A stretch of 64,000 nt of DNA from Liolophura sinensis (Eukaryota; Mollusca; Polyplacophora; Chitonida; Chitonidae), in assembly GCF_032854445.1 (NCBI RefSeq), contig NC_088304.1, positions 17,645,850 to 17,709,849 on the forward strand. Direction: 5' to 3'. The notes beneath the pieces are model-generated. The model was given only the letters and a program-made list of their open reading frames with translations. It ran no database searches and was not told where the DNA came from. A program made the translations under genes and the position numbers. Positions 11,866 to 23,399 of this stretch are shown one piece after another (position 1 is the first letter of the stretch; the number at the start of each line of letters is the position of its first letter).

Positions 11866-13757
11866 CCATGACGTAGTTTTTCTTATTTTTAATGTGGTGT
11901 ATTGTGTCCTCTCGAATATTTAGTGACACACAGATGATTCAGCCTGAGATAATTTTGGCTTGCAAATGCACGGAAAGAACAGATCAGCACTGGAATTGAC
12001 ACATAATTTCAAATTGCTATTAAAAAGCTGATCATATCAGTCCGTGTTTCAAACTCTTATTCAAATACTGCTCGCAAGCAAGTACCCCGTGGTATTTTCT
12101 GCGTTTAAGATGGAAATAACCAACTGGACAGACGATAGCACCATGTGAACATTGAAGTATTGAGGAAAGTCCAAAATATAACAATAACTATATTTTATTT
12201 AAATTCGCTCAGATAGTACAGTGATTTCCACTATGGACGTCACACGTTTAGAATTTCACTAGATTTTCATGTGTGTCCACTGTCCGGAAATCAGACACAA
12301 GGGGAATCATTTCTTCTGAAAGCCGTTTTTTTGACGTCAGTTTTGGGAAGTGTTGAAAGGAAGGCATTGGCTTGCAAGCCAACAGGAAACCAGGTTTCAC
12401 TTCCTCATGGATTTAATCTTTGATTCACGAGACATAAATTGTTCAGTGCTCAGTTCATTTGGGTATTAGCTCGTGATTGTCATGTTATCTGAGCCCGGGA
12501 GGTAATGCTTTCCGACTGCCCATAAAGACTGCATACATAAAAACTACTTTGTCAAAAGAAGGAACACCCTTAATCGATTGGTCTACATACTTCCTCATAT
12601 TATCACGGTCACGTGAACAAACAAAGCCATCTGATCGCTGACACCTGCGATAATTTGACCTTTGGAGGCGTTAACGTATGAAGTGGAGATAATGAGACAG
12701 CTTTGAAGTTTTTAGAAATAAACCAACACATCCATTCATACCGATGTTCGCACACAAAACTAACATCGATGAACGTGTAGTCGAAGAATTGTGTCTAAAA
12801 GGACAATAAAATTTGTACTTCTTGTTTAACATTTCGCATATGAATTAGCACAAAACTATGAAAATAATTCACAAAAATTAACACAAAACTGTAAAAACAA
12901 GTCACATTAACTGGCTTAAAGTGGTAAAAGAATTATAACATCTATAAAGATTTTTGTGTTATTTTACTATCTATATGAGAAAGTTGATATTATTCGGACA
13001 GGCATGTTTCCACTGCAGCTTTCATCCCATTTTGTCAATACAGTTTCAGTTTTAAAAAATTATGAAAATTTTCGGCTTTGTTCATAAAGAGTACAATAAT
13101 GATAATTATTTTTTTAATTATAGTATCCATTTCTTCCTCTAACAGTGTAAAACTGTATAACGGTTTACTGGGAACCGTTTATTATCTACAGCAACTGGAA
13201 AATCTACTTCCACATTTAACCACTAAATACCATCATGATCGAGAAATGTTGCTGTTTGAGATCACAATCCTCACTAGTTTATTTAGACAAGCCAACGAGT
13301 AAATGTAGTCCAAGGCAACCTCATGTGCTTTTGTTCAGGAAGAAATGGTAAGCCATGATACGATTATTTTCACACAATGCATCCACAGACTGAGCACCGC
13401 CAGCTGAGCTGACTGTGTACACTGTGCTTATGGCTGTTGGGTTGAAGTAGCTGATTATCGATCTGTCACAGTTTGACCGAATTAACGTTGATAAAGGATG
13501 TTATTTTAAATCAAACAAGTCATGTTTTGCGAGAGGATATCGAAGAGAATACATGTATAACACAAAAACTGGACTTGTAGAGTTACCTCCCCTGCTCGTG
13601 TATTTTCGAATATAGGTCTAGCTGTACACAATGCCACGGAGATTTTTTTGTGACTATTTATATGAGCGATTTATTTATTTGATCAGTATTTATTTAATGC
13701 GATTCTCAAGAATTCTTTATTTATCGGTGGTCAAGTCTATGGGTAGAAGAAGCCGCA
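11866..13757. other. Intergenic, no confident gene
   Basis: AT-rich. A 67-codon frame at 13099-13302 begins with a hydrophobic, signal-like stretch, but it has no other support. Confidence 0.4.
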
Positions 13758-14215
13758 GAGCCCAGTGTAAACCGGAGAGCCCGGTGCAAACCGGAGTGCC
13801 CAGAGTAAACCAGAGTACAAAGGGTAAGCCGTAGAGCCCAGTGTACACCGTAGAGCCCAGCGTGAACCACAGAAAACCGTGTAAACCGTAAAGCCCAGTG
13901 TAAACCGTACAGCCCAGGAGAAACAGGAGTGCCCAAGGTAAACTGGAGTGCCCAGGGTAAACCTGAGAGCCCAGAGTAAACTGGAGTGCTCAGAGAAAAC
14001 TGGAGTACTCAGGGTAAACTTGAGAACCCATTGTAAACTGGAGAGCCCAGAGGAAACTGGAGCACCCAGAATATAGTAGAGTGCCCAGAGTAAACCACAG
14101 TGCCCAGAAGAAACCAGATTACCCAAAGTAAAACTGGAGAGACCACAATAAACCAGACCACCCAGAGGAAGCCGGAGTGTCCAGAGTAAATCGGAGTGTC
14201 CAGAGAAAACCACGG
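13758..14215. repeat. 19-bp minisatellite, about 24 units
   Basis: Units such as ctggagtgcccagagtaaa, mostly 19 bp with some 17-20 bp variants. A 160-codon minus-strand frame (Leu/Gly/Ser/Thr-rich) spans the array and is a by-product of it. Confidence 0.9.
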
Positions 14216-14825
14216 ACACCTATTGAACTCGTATTAAGCTACTCATTTTAAACAATTATAATTTATGTAGTATACAGTTATAAGCATATGTAATGTTAAA
14301 CAATTCAAACCTAAATTCATTTACAAACCTTCTTTTGTGCTGTTGCGACAAGATGAAAAGTTGCATCTTGAAAATGGTGGTAATGCACTCTTAAAACTGA
14401 AATAGTACATATAACTTCAATACAAATAATCAAAATTTTGTCAGTGGTAGAAGAGGGAAAACATTTCAGATGTTAAATTAAGTGCAAGAAAATAAACTCT
14501 TTACAAAATTGTGTAAAAAAGTGTTTATCCAACACTGTCTTTTTGCCATGCTTTCATGATTCATTTCACATTTTAAATGTTGAAAGTGTGTTTAACGTAA
14601 CATTTGGCCACAGCTTGCACTAAAAATTATGCATCGTATATTTATGGTGCCAACGAACTCACTGGGCTTTCTGATTTATGCCTCTGTATGGTTATTTAGT
14701 TCAAACTATGGCGTAGTTGCAAAATTTAGCGTTCATAAGAAAACTATTTTATGTGGAAAGGTAAGCATGCAACAAACTATAGTTTTCGCGCAGTAAGTAA
14801 AATATCACTTGTCGTTGCCGTGGGT
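14216..14825. other. Intergenic, no feature seen
   Basis: AT-rich spacer between two minisatellites. Confidence 0.5.
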
Positions 14826-17047
14826 TGCTACTACTGTGACAATGTGTAACACGCCTACACTGGACTTGTCGTGGTTGATACTGCTGTGACAATATATAAC
14901 ACGTCTACACGGGACTTGTCGTCAGTTTATGCTGCTGTGAAATGTACAACACGTCAACACAGTTGTTGCCGAGGGTTATTACTGTGACAATATCTAACAC
15001 GTCTACGTGAGACTTGCCCAGGGTTTATACTAGTGTGAAATGTATAGAAAATCTGCACAGGGGTTTACGAGGGCTGATACTATCGTAACAATATTTGGGC
15101 TTGCCGTGGGCTGATACTGCTGTAACAATGTATAACACGTCTACATAGACTTTCCGTGGGTTGATCCTGCAGTGACAATGTACAACAGGTCTAGACGCGA
15201 GTTGCCGTGGGTTGATACCGCTGTGGCAAAGTGTAACAGGCCTAGAAAGGAGTTGCTATGGGTTAACACTGCTGTGGCAATGTATAACAGGTCTACAATG
15301 GACTTGGCGTTAGTTGATACTGCCGTGACAATGTGTGACACGTCTCTACACAGGACTAGTCGTGGGTTTATACAGTTCTGATAATACATTACACAACCAC
15401 ACTGGCGTTAGTAGATACTTTTGTAACAATGAATAACAGGTCTGGACAGGAGTTGCCTTGGGTTGATACTGCTGTGACAATGTGTAACAGATCTAGAAAG
15501 GAGTTGCTATGGGTTGACACTGCTGTGACAACGCGTAACAGGTCTAGACAGTAGTTGCCCTGGGTTGATACTGCTGTGACAATGTATAACAGGTCTAGAC
15601 AGAAGTTGGCTTGGGTTGATACTGCTGTGACAATGTGTAACAAGTCTAGACAGAAGCTGGCTTGGGTTGATACTGCTGTGACAATGTGTAACAGGTCTAG
15701 ATAAGAGTTGCCGTGGGTCGATACTGCTGTGACAATGTGTAACAGATCTAGACAGAAGCTGGCTTGGGTTGATACTGCTGTGACAATGTGTGACAGGTCT
15801 AGACAAGAGTTGCCGTGAGTTGATACTGCTGTGACAATGTGTAACAGATCTAGACAGTAGTTGCCGTGGGTTGATACTGCTGTGACAATGCATAACAGGT
15901 CTAGACAGGAGATACCATGGGCTGATACCGCTGTGATAATGTATAACAGGTCTAGACAGGAGTTACCATGGGCTGATACCGCTGTGATAATGTATAACAG
16001 GTCTAGACAGGAGATACCATGGGCTGATACCGCTGTGATAATGTATAACAGGTCTAGACAGGAGTTACCATGGGCTGATACCGCTGTGATAATGTATAAC
16101 AGGCCTAGACAGGAGTTACCATGGGCTGATACCGCTGTGATAATGTATAACAGGTCTAGACAGGAGATACCATGGGCTGATACCGCTGTGATAATGTATA
16201 ACAGGTCTAGACAGGAGATACCATGGGCTGATACTGCTGTGACAATGTGTGACAGGCCTAGACAGGAGTTGCCGTGGGTTGATACTGCTGTGACAATGTG
16301 TGACAGGTCTAGACAGGAGTTACCATGGGCTGATACCGCTGTGATAATGTATAACAGGTCTAGACAAGAGTTGCCGTGAGTTGATACTGCTGTGACAATG
16401 TGTAACAGATCTAGACAGTAGTTGCCGTGGGTTGATACTGCTGTGACAATGCATAACAGGTCTAGACAGGAGTTACCATGGGCTGATACCGCTGTGATAA
16501 TGTATAACAGGCCTAGACAGGAGTTACCATGGGCTGATACCGCTGTGATAATGTATAACAGGTCTAGACAGGAGTTACCATGGGCTGATACCGCTGTGAT
16601 AATGTATAACAGGCCTAGACAGGGGTTACCATGGGCTGATACCGCTGTGATAATGTATAACAGGTCTAGACAGGAGTTACCATGGGCTGATACCGCTGTG
16701 ATAATGTATAACAGGCCTAGACAGGAGTTACCATGGGCTGATACCGCTGTGATAATGTATAACAGGTCTAGACAGGAGATACCATGGGCTGATACCGCTG
16801 TGATAATGTATAACAGGTCTAGACAGGAGTTACCATGGGCTGATACCGCTGTGATAATGTATAACAGGCCCAGACAGGAGTTACCATGGGCTGATACAGC
16901 TGTGATAATGTATAACAGGTCTAGACAGGAGTTACCATGGGCTGATACCGCTGTGATAATGTATAACAGGCCTAGACAGGAGTTACCGTGGGTTCATACT
17001 GCGGTGACAATGTATAGCTCGACTACACGGGGCTTACCGTGTAGTCT
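14826..17047. repeat. 51-bp minisatellite, about 44 units
   Basis: The unit contains gataccgctgtgataatgta, taacaggtctagacaggagt and taccatgggct. The core (about 15890-17000) is highly homogeneous and alternates ggtctagac/ggcctagac variants. Units before 15400 are diverged and some are longer. As 51 is 17 codons, one frame reads as a 17-residue repeat (PWADTAVIMYNRSRQEL) over 172 and 262 codons, broken by stops. With no start context, splice signal or domain, I regard this as satellite DNA. Confidence 0.95.
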
Positions 17048-17095
17048 AAATAGTATCAACCTACGGCAAGTCCCGTGTAGACGTGTTATAGCCTA
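17048..17095 (-). repeat. Inverted unit of the 51-bp array
   Basis: The segment agtatcaacctacggcaagt followed by cccgtgtagacgtgtta is the reverse complement of a unit seen near 14865-14910, so array polarity flips here. Confidence 0.8.
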
Positions 17096-17478
17096 TATAG
17101 CCACAGTACTATATGTATCACCCCATGCGTCAATTAAGTGTCGTCCGGAAAAATTGTCTGGCTCTAGTGTCAGAGAAACCTTTTTGCCAGATAGGGACAA
17201 GTTTTGCTGAATCAAGATGGTTTCCCCCGCGGCGAACAAGGAATCGATCACCTTATCAAGTAAAACAAGGTAGAACATCATTTTGAAACGCCTGGAACAT
17301 GCGTTTTTGACTCTATTTTGATTTAGATCGCATGAACAGAAATCTTGAAGGATGAAATTGAAATTTGGTCTGTATGCATAGGACATAATGGCTTTTGAGT
17401 GTATAAATTTTTAGAAGCTGACGTAGGAGAATTTCGGAGATATTCGGTGTCAAAGTACGGCCCATTGTTTATTGCCCA
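17096..17478. other. Unique spacer between repeat segments
   Basis: No repeat unit or gene recognised. It separates two sets of inverted units. Confidence 0.5.
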
Positions 17479-17627
17479 CCCGATATATTGTCACAGCAGT
17501 ATCAATCCACGGAAACTCCAGTGTAGATGCGCTATAAATTGTCACAGTCATATCAGTGTAGTAAAACTCCTCAATGTAGTAAAACTCCTCAATGTAGTAA
17601 AACTCCTCAATGTAGTAAAACTCCTGG
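17479..17627 (-). repeat. Inverted 51-bp-type units, then an 18-bp repeat
   Basis: Around 17486-17555, attgtcacagcagtatcaat and a second partial unit are in inverted orientation relative to the main array. They run into four copies of an 18-bp repeat, aatgtagtaaaactcctc (about 17556-17627), which grew from the end of the unit. Confidence 0.8.
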
Positions 17628-17789
17628 GCATCTGCGCAAGGCCTGATACAGCCATTCTAAATGGCGGACTTTATGGAGGGAGATCTGTTTCAAGCAATTC
17701 CAAAAGATTTTGCATTTTGTTTTGTTTGTTTGTTTTATGTTATATTTTCTTACTCTATCGGCATTGTCCAAACAACAATAAGATAGCAT

Positions 17790-17960
17790 GTATACGTGGA
17801 AACAAGACAGAACCCGGGGGAAACCAACGATCATCCGCAGATTGCTGGCAGACCTTCCCGCGTAAGACGATTTTTTTTTCACACCGTATTTTAGAGTATC
17901 TCACCTTTACGACAGCGACCAGCATTATAATGTAAAGGAACAAGGCAGAACCCGGGGCGA
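17790..17960 (-). mobile_element. SINE A, two fragments
   Basis: The blocks acccgggggaaaccaacgat (17814 on) and tgctggcagaccttcccgcg, then a second fragment (17893-17960) with tctcacctttacgacagcga and cagaacccgggg. The fragments are out of normal order, so the locus is rearranged or holds two insertions. Confidence 0.65.
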
Positions 17961-18769
17961 CCTTCCTTGGGGTTGAGTGATTGATTTGAAAATGAGATGT
18001 CATTTTCACATAGCTCACTAAGACAATGATGTAAAGCGCAAAGCTTTTGCATTTTATCAAAAACATAAACAAGTGATACATGAGTATATTGATAAAACAA
18101 TTAATAATTATTTTTTAATGAGATGTACATGATGGTCCAAAGACCCTTCTAGTTCTCTGTATCAAGTTATCCCTAACTGATGAGCACCAGGGGTCCTGTT
18201 ACACATGAGATGCGATTAATGGCTCATGTGTGGTTGGGTAATGTATTATCAGAACTGTATAAATGGTGGTACGTTATCATCAGTTGTCGGCATAAAGCTG
18301 TAGATAATACACCCGGATGCATACGGTTGCTGTGTATCATATACTGTTTATAGACATTCAGCTTTCACCATGGAAACGCAGATCAAAACAAAGAGGATTT
18401 TATTTCGAAGCACCGAAGTGATACACGGAAGTTGACAGATTGTCCCGTACGTGTATGCGTTTGTCCTCAGCACGGTGTTAGAATTAGACTATTGACTTGA
18501 CCAAACAGCTAGCATTTCATCGCAAACACAGACTTTTTTATACTGTGTTATCACGTGACAAAACAAGGATTATTTTACATAGATGTGGCAAGGAATACTC
18601 TACAAAAAAACAACAAAAAAAACAACAAAAAAACAAACACAAATCACTCCCACATGCACTCATGCGCGAAGAAAGAAAGCATACCGGAACAAATCTAAAC
18701 TGTCACAGATCTGAGTTGCCAATTTAATATTTTATTTATCCACAAATTGCTACCAGACATTGTTACGTG
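17961..18769. other. Intergenic, no feature seen
   Basis: Contains an A-rich stretch (18601-18645, CAAAAAA-type) and no gene. Confidence 0.45.
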
Positions 18770-18850
18770 CGAGCGGCTAGGAATCCAGCATGAACTTGAC
18801 TTGAACTCATAGCGATAGCATTGGTGAGAGGCCTCTTGATCCTTGTGCTG
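18770..18850 (-). mobile_element. SINE A tRNA-like head fragment
   Basis: Carries gaatccagcatgaacttgac, acttgaactcatagcg and attggtgagaggcctcttga. These correspond to the head of SINE A with its B-box-like motif in reverse complement. Confidence 0.6.
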
Positions 18851-18962
18851 CACTAGAACGGATTTTCTAGTAGTCTAAGGCTGTCATGGATGTTAATTTT
18901 AGGCAATAGGGCTTTTTTCCAGAAGATGCAAGAAATATTGTTCTTCAGAAATGTCGCTGTCG

Positions 18963-19036
18963 ACACGGTATGTGCAAACACGGTATATGCAAACACGGTA
19001 TATCCAAACACTGTATATCCGAACACGGTATATGTA
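18963..19036. repeat. 15-bp tandem repeat, 5 units
   Basis: Five near-identical units of aaacacggtatatgc or variants. Confidence 0.85.
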
Positions 19037-19630
19037 AAATGTATAGTATGTTCATTCACGAAAAGTAATTCGTGCTCATGATCTTTTCCACAAAATATCA
19101 AGCCGAATACACACGCAATACGCTTGTATAGCTTTGAATATGACATTAGGTCTTCCTCGATCTCTTGTTCCTCCCACACAACCTGCACTCCCTCGATACA
19201 CACTAAGCTACGATGTTACTTACGGCGTGATATAAGCATAATGGGCTCATATGTTCTGAAAGAAATGGTGTATGAACGTTTACAATTCGTATGGCGCTCT
19301 TATATCCGATCAATACGTAATAAAACATGAAAGGGTGGCTGAATTGCTTACACTGTGGCCCGCCCTAGTCTAAAATTGTCGTCGTTTACATACAGTTGTA
19401 TCCAGGATGCATGCAATTAAAATGCGGATGAATCAGGGCTGAATACGAATTGATCCAGCTCTCAGCCCTAGCACCAACTTAATTACATACGTTTAAGACC
19501 AAATGGTTAATACCAGCAAGCATAAAACTTCTTCACCCAGGAAACTTCAAACAGTAGCAAATCTACCAGTCAGATCCACCATCGCTACAATCTACCCCCG
19601 TAATATAAATCAATATACTCTGAATCAAAA
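19037..19630. other. Intergenic, no feature seen
   Basis: Unique sequence; no supported frame. Confidence 0.45.
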
Positions 19631-19639
19631 AAGCCATCC

Positions 19640-20905
19640 ACTGACCGTCCATCCATCAGTGCATCCATCCATCACTATATCCATCCATCACACATCCATC
19701 CATCACTGCATCAGTCCATCACTGCATCCGTTCATCACTGCACCCGTCCGTCACTGAATCCATCCATCACTAAATCCATCCACCACTGAATCCATCCATC
19801 ACTGCATCCACCTATCACTGCATCCGTCCATCGCTGCGTCCGTCCATCACCACATCCATCCATCACTGCACCCGTCTATCATTGCATCCGTCCGTCACTG
19901 AATCCATCCATCACTAAATCCATCCACCACTGCATCCATCCATCACTGCATCCACCTATCACTGCATCCGTCCATCGCTGCGTCCGTCCATCACTGCACC
20001 CTTCTATCACTGCATCCGTCCGTCACTGAATCCATCCATCACTAAATCCATCCACCACTGCATCCATCTATCACTGCATCCACCTATCACTGCAGCCGTC
20101 CATCACTGCATCTGTCCATCCATCACTGCATCACTCCATCCATCCCTGCATCCATCCATCTCTACATCCATCTATCACTGCATCCGTCCATCACTCCATC
20201 CATCACTTAATCCATCCACCACTGCATCCCTCCATCACTGCAGCCATCACTGTCTATCACTGCATCCGTCCATCACTCCATCACTCCATCCATCACTTAA
20301 TCCACCCATCACTGCATCCGTCTATCATTGCATCCGTGCATAAATCCATCTATCTCTGCCTCCGTCCACCATTGCATCACTACATCCATCACTTTATCCA
20401 TCCACATCTGCATCCATCCATCACTGCATCCATCACTTCATCCACCCATCGCTGCATCCATCTATCACTGCATCCATGCAGAAATCCATCTATCAGTGCA
20501 TCCATTCATTACTACATCCTTCCATCACAGCATCCGCTCGTCACTAAATCGCTCTATGACTACATCCGTCTATGACTACATCCACCCATCACTGCATCCA
20601 TCTGTCACTGCATCCGTGCATAAATCCATCTATCTCTGCCTCCGTCCACCATTGCATCACTACATCCATTACTTCATCCATCCATATCTGCATTCATCCA
20701 TCACTGCATCCATCACTTCATCCACCCATCACTGCATCCATCTATCACTGCATCCATGCAGAAATCCATCACTTCATCCTTCCATCACAGCACCCGCTCG
20801 TCACTAAATTTCTATATGACTCTATCACTACATCCGCCCATCACTGCATCCATCCATTACTACATGTATCCATCACTCTATCAATCCATACAACCCTACC
20901 TCTAT
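19640..20905. repeat. CATC-rich satellite with 280-bp higher-order repeat
   Basis: Low-complexity array built from catccatcactgcatccatc variants. A block starting catccgtgcataaatccatc at 20331 recurs at 20611 (offset 280 bp, about 200 bp conserved). A shorter higher-order series repeats around 19840-20100. His/Ser/Ile-rich frames of 80-160 codons are artefacts. Confidence 0.93.
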
Positions 20906-21239
20906 CAGCCCATCCAAGAAAGATGAGTAATGGCGGATAAACCATACATTTATAGTCCGTCAGTTCAAAAATTAAACAGAAATAAGTGAATTTGCGCGGC
21001 CTAAAAGTTAATTTTAACATGGTAGCTAAAAATTTAAGTGGAAATTGCAAGGTACATGCATTAACGTTTCTGTACAATTCGTTTACTTATACTGTTTTAA
21101 TCTTCCACGTGGGAAATGACTACTCGTCAATCCTGTGGCAATCTCTTCAACAAAATTATGCTTGTTAACACAGGAACCATGTTGGCTACACGTAAATGGA
21201 TAAACCTCATCCCTATACAAGGTTGTCAGTTTTGCGTTA
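20906..21239. other. Intergenic, no feature seen
   Basis: No repeat or gene recognised. Confidence 0.5.
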
Positions 21240-21430
21240 AATTACGAAAGTCGGATGAGGACGTCTCGTTCCCAAGGTTTTCAACACGGGGACGGTGCAA
21301 ATCGCGCACGAATGGTTGCGCGTCGCAGGAGGGCCCTGCGAGGAGAAGGCCTAGCGACTCGCGACAAAAGTTTTTCACCAATCGCGTGCGATTTGCTCGG
21401 TCATCGTCTCAAGGCGCATGACGAGAGGTA
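21240..21430. other. CpG-rich patch
   Basis: Far more CpG than its surroundings (for example cgcgcacg, cgcgtcgcagg, ctcgcgac, aatcgcgtgcg). Related sequences in opposite orientation near 21297 (gcaaatcgcgcacg) and 21383 (cgcgtgcgatttgc) could pair. It may be a small CpG island or the remains of a GC-rich element. Confidence 0.4.
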
Positions 21431-21984
21431 CTCACCAGGCTTCTATATAACACGCACAACAGTAAAAGTATTCAATTCATAAATATGTTTTCAATAAAAA
21501 TAAGTTCCATGAAGAATGCAATTTTTTTTTTTACAAAACCTGCTCACAAGTAATGATAGTAATCGCGTTTTACCATCTTGACTACAAAACGCTTATGCTT
21601 TTCTGAACACCTGTCTCAGGCCGAGCGATATAGAAAGAAAGGATAAATGTTTCACCGCAGTGATCATCCCTGCGTCAGCTGTGGCTTTACATTAGGGAAT
21701 CGGGTCACGTACCTGAAGAGATGCGGTGGTTTCGTCTAGAATTGGCCTGGTTTCTTCTACTCTTACACATGTACCTTACTCCCGCGGTGTAAGTGAAATA
21801 TTCGCAAATGCAGTAATCCTCCCTCAATCTGCATTATTGTTTTTCAAACCGACAACCACACAGATGTGAATTTTCGTGAGTAAATGTCTTTTCGGAGTGG
21901 AGAAAACTTTGGAGTCATTTTTACTGTCTTGCACGGTGTGGAAACTCTTTCCTTTTGACATTCATCACAACTTACGGAACATAG
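21431..21984. other. Intergenic, no feature seen
   Basis: AT-rich spacer downstream (3' side) of the minus-strand lectin/PAN gene. Confidence 0.45.
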
Positions 21985-22120
21985 TAAAATAAATACCGAG
22001 ACGACAGTGTGGTAGTTGGAAAACGATCACTCGTTACTGGTGAAATCCGACCTGTCTTCAATTAATTTTAGTTTGGGATTTATTTTAAACTGTTCATGTA
22101 AATGCTAAATGTTCATGTTT
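21985..22120 (+). repeat. Dispersed repeat C copy, diverged
   Basis: Carries ataccgagacgacagtgtgg, tagttgg, tgaaatccgacctgtctt and attttaaactgttcatgtaa in the same order as the copy at 32945. Confidence 0.5.
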
Positions 22121-22287
22121 CATCATTAACTGTTCTAATCCACGCATTAGCAGCTATTTATTGCATTGCCCGTAAAAAAGAACCATGTAAACATATTGTG
22201 CATTTATGTAAAAAGGCTTGCATCCTTAGCAACGATGACGTCATTGTGAGCTAACTTTTACAAACAGCCATGTGCTATAGTCATGTG

Positions 22288-23399
22288 CTAAGATTTGATG
22301 TTAGTGATCATAAGCTGTATGTCCCTTTTGAAAGATGTTATGTCGAGCAGTAAAAGTCCCCCGAAGACGGTGGCCAAAATAGTAATGCCTAATATACCCA
22401 CATTCCGGGCTGACGTCCGACCATCGTACGCACTTTCGTACTTGCGCCTATAAGATGATATTTTTGTTTTATCTATGGTTAGGAAATCAACCACTTTGTC
22501 CATAAATTCTGTGTCGTTAGACACAGGGCCACGTGTATGAGCGCTTATGAATCGGCACTCAAAGGTCGTGAAAAGAGACCCCATCCCACCGATAGATGTG
22601 ACAGGGTAAGAAACGTCACATTCAAACCGGCTCGACATAGCGTCTCCTCTCTTGTAAATTACATAGGTGTCGTCTGTAACTGAGGCCACTGCCGTCGCTG
22701 TAACATCATCGTCTATAAGTGAGCCGATCAAATCAGGCGTAAAACTCGCGAAAACTAAGTCTGATAGCTCTTCCTGATCCAAGTAACTTCCGGTTGGAAT
22801 GTTGGGTAAATTACCTCCTTGATGACCTGTGTCCATTTGACCCGTCCAAGATGCCAAGGTCACGAATCCTGTCTCCTGTACCAATGTCTGTACATCAAAG
22901 AGCGTGGTTGGTGCTACATCAACGGTTGTTGGGGGATTCAGGGACACGGAATTCTCTAATGGCGATGTATCTATAACGTTCGTTCCAATCTGGCCAAAGC
23001 TTACGTCCTCCACTGGCTGTGTCGACTCAATTATCGGTGTTGACGTCGCCTCTCGATCCGCATTAGTTTCGTCTAGAAAAGTCGATTCCAGTTGCATATG
23101 TGTCGATTCGACCGTAACGGTATACAACCCGTGTACAGTGTCAACGACCACGATACTGGATATTTCAGTGTCATCAGCAAAGACGGTCGTCACACGGAAG
23201 CTTGCATCCACACCAGTCACCAATTCGAACCCAGACGACTGTGTGATGAGGACCGGGGCGCTGGTGTCGTCAGGTAGAGGCAGTGTGGAGGAGGTCAGAA
23301 CGTCGGGATCGGGTGTTGGGGTGGGCACCTGACAGTCTAGCTGAGGTGGAGAGAAGGGTGCGATTGGCAGGGGATCGTCTGTACTCCTCACGAAGAGAA
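22288..23399 (-). CDS. Last exon: Ser/Thr-rich stalk, TM helix, short tail
   Basis: The acceptor ttggttgatag precedes 23399 in reading direction. The frame (369 residues) runs to TAG at 22288-22290. A Pro/Thr/Ser-rich segment comes first (PTPTPDPDVLTSSTLPLPDD), then a long Thr/Val/Asp-rich region with few cysteines. A juxtamembrane part follows, with two cysteines (FECDV and FECRF). Next is a hydrophobic helix (NVGILGITILATVFGGLLLL, about 22339-22404) and a tail of about 16 residues (TSFKRDIQLMITNIKS). The tail shows no ITIM/ITAM tyrosine motif. The stalk is rich in potential O-glycosylation sites. The exon begins in phase 1, matching the donor at 25656. The long open frame against the background, good composition and clean TM make this the most secure exon of the gene. 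Confidence 0.75.

Noticed and set aside
13099..13302. 67-codon frame with a hydrophobic start resembling a signal peptide
   Set aside because: AT-rich background makes Ile/Leu/Phe runs likely; no homology, splice or promoter evidence.
14826..17095. CRISPR array (regular repeats)
   Set aside because: Units are contiguous with no unique spacers, in a eukaryotic context; it is a minisatellite.
15861..17210. Frames of 172 and 262 codons with a 17-residue repeat
   Set aside because: The 51-bp unit is 17 codons, so openness is automatic. Stops interrupt between segments, and neighbouring diverged units are not protected as a coding repeat would be.
19503..20940. His/Ser-rich open frames
   Set aside because: Simple CATC-type repeat; no start or splice context.
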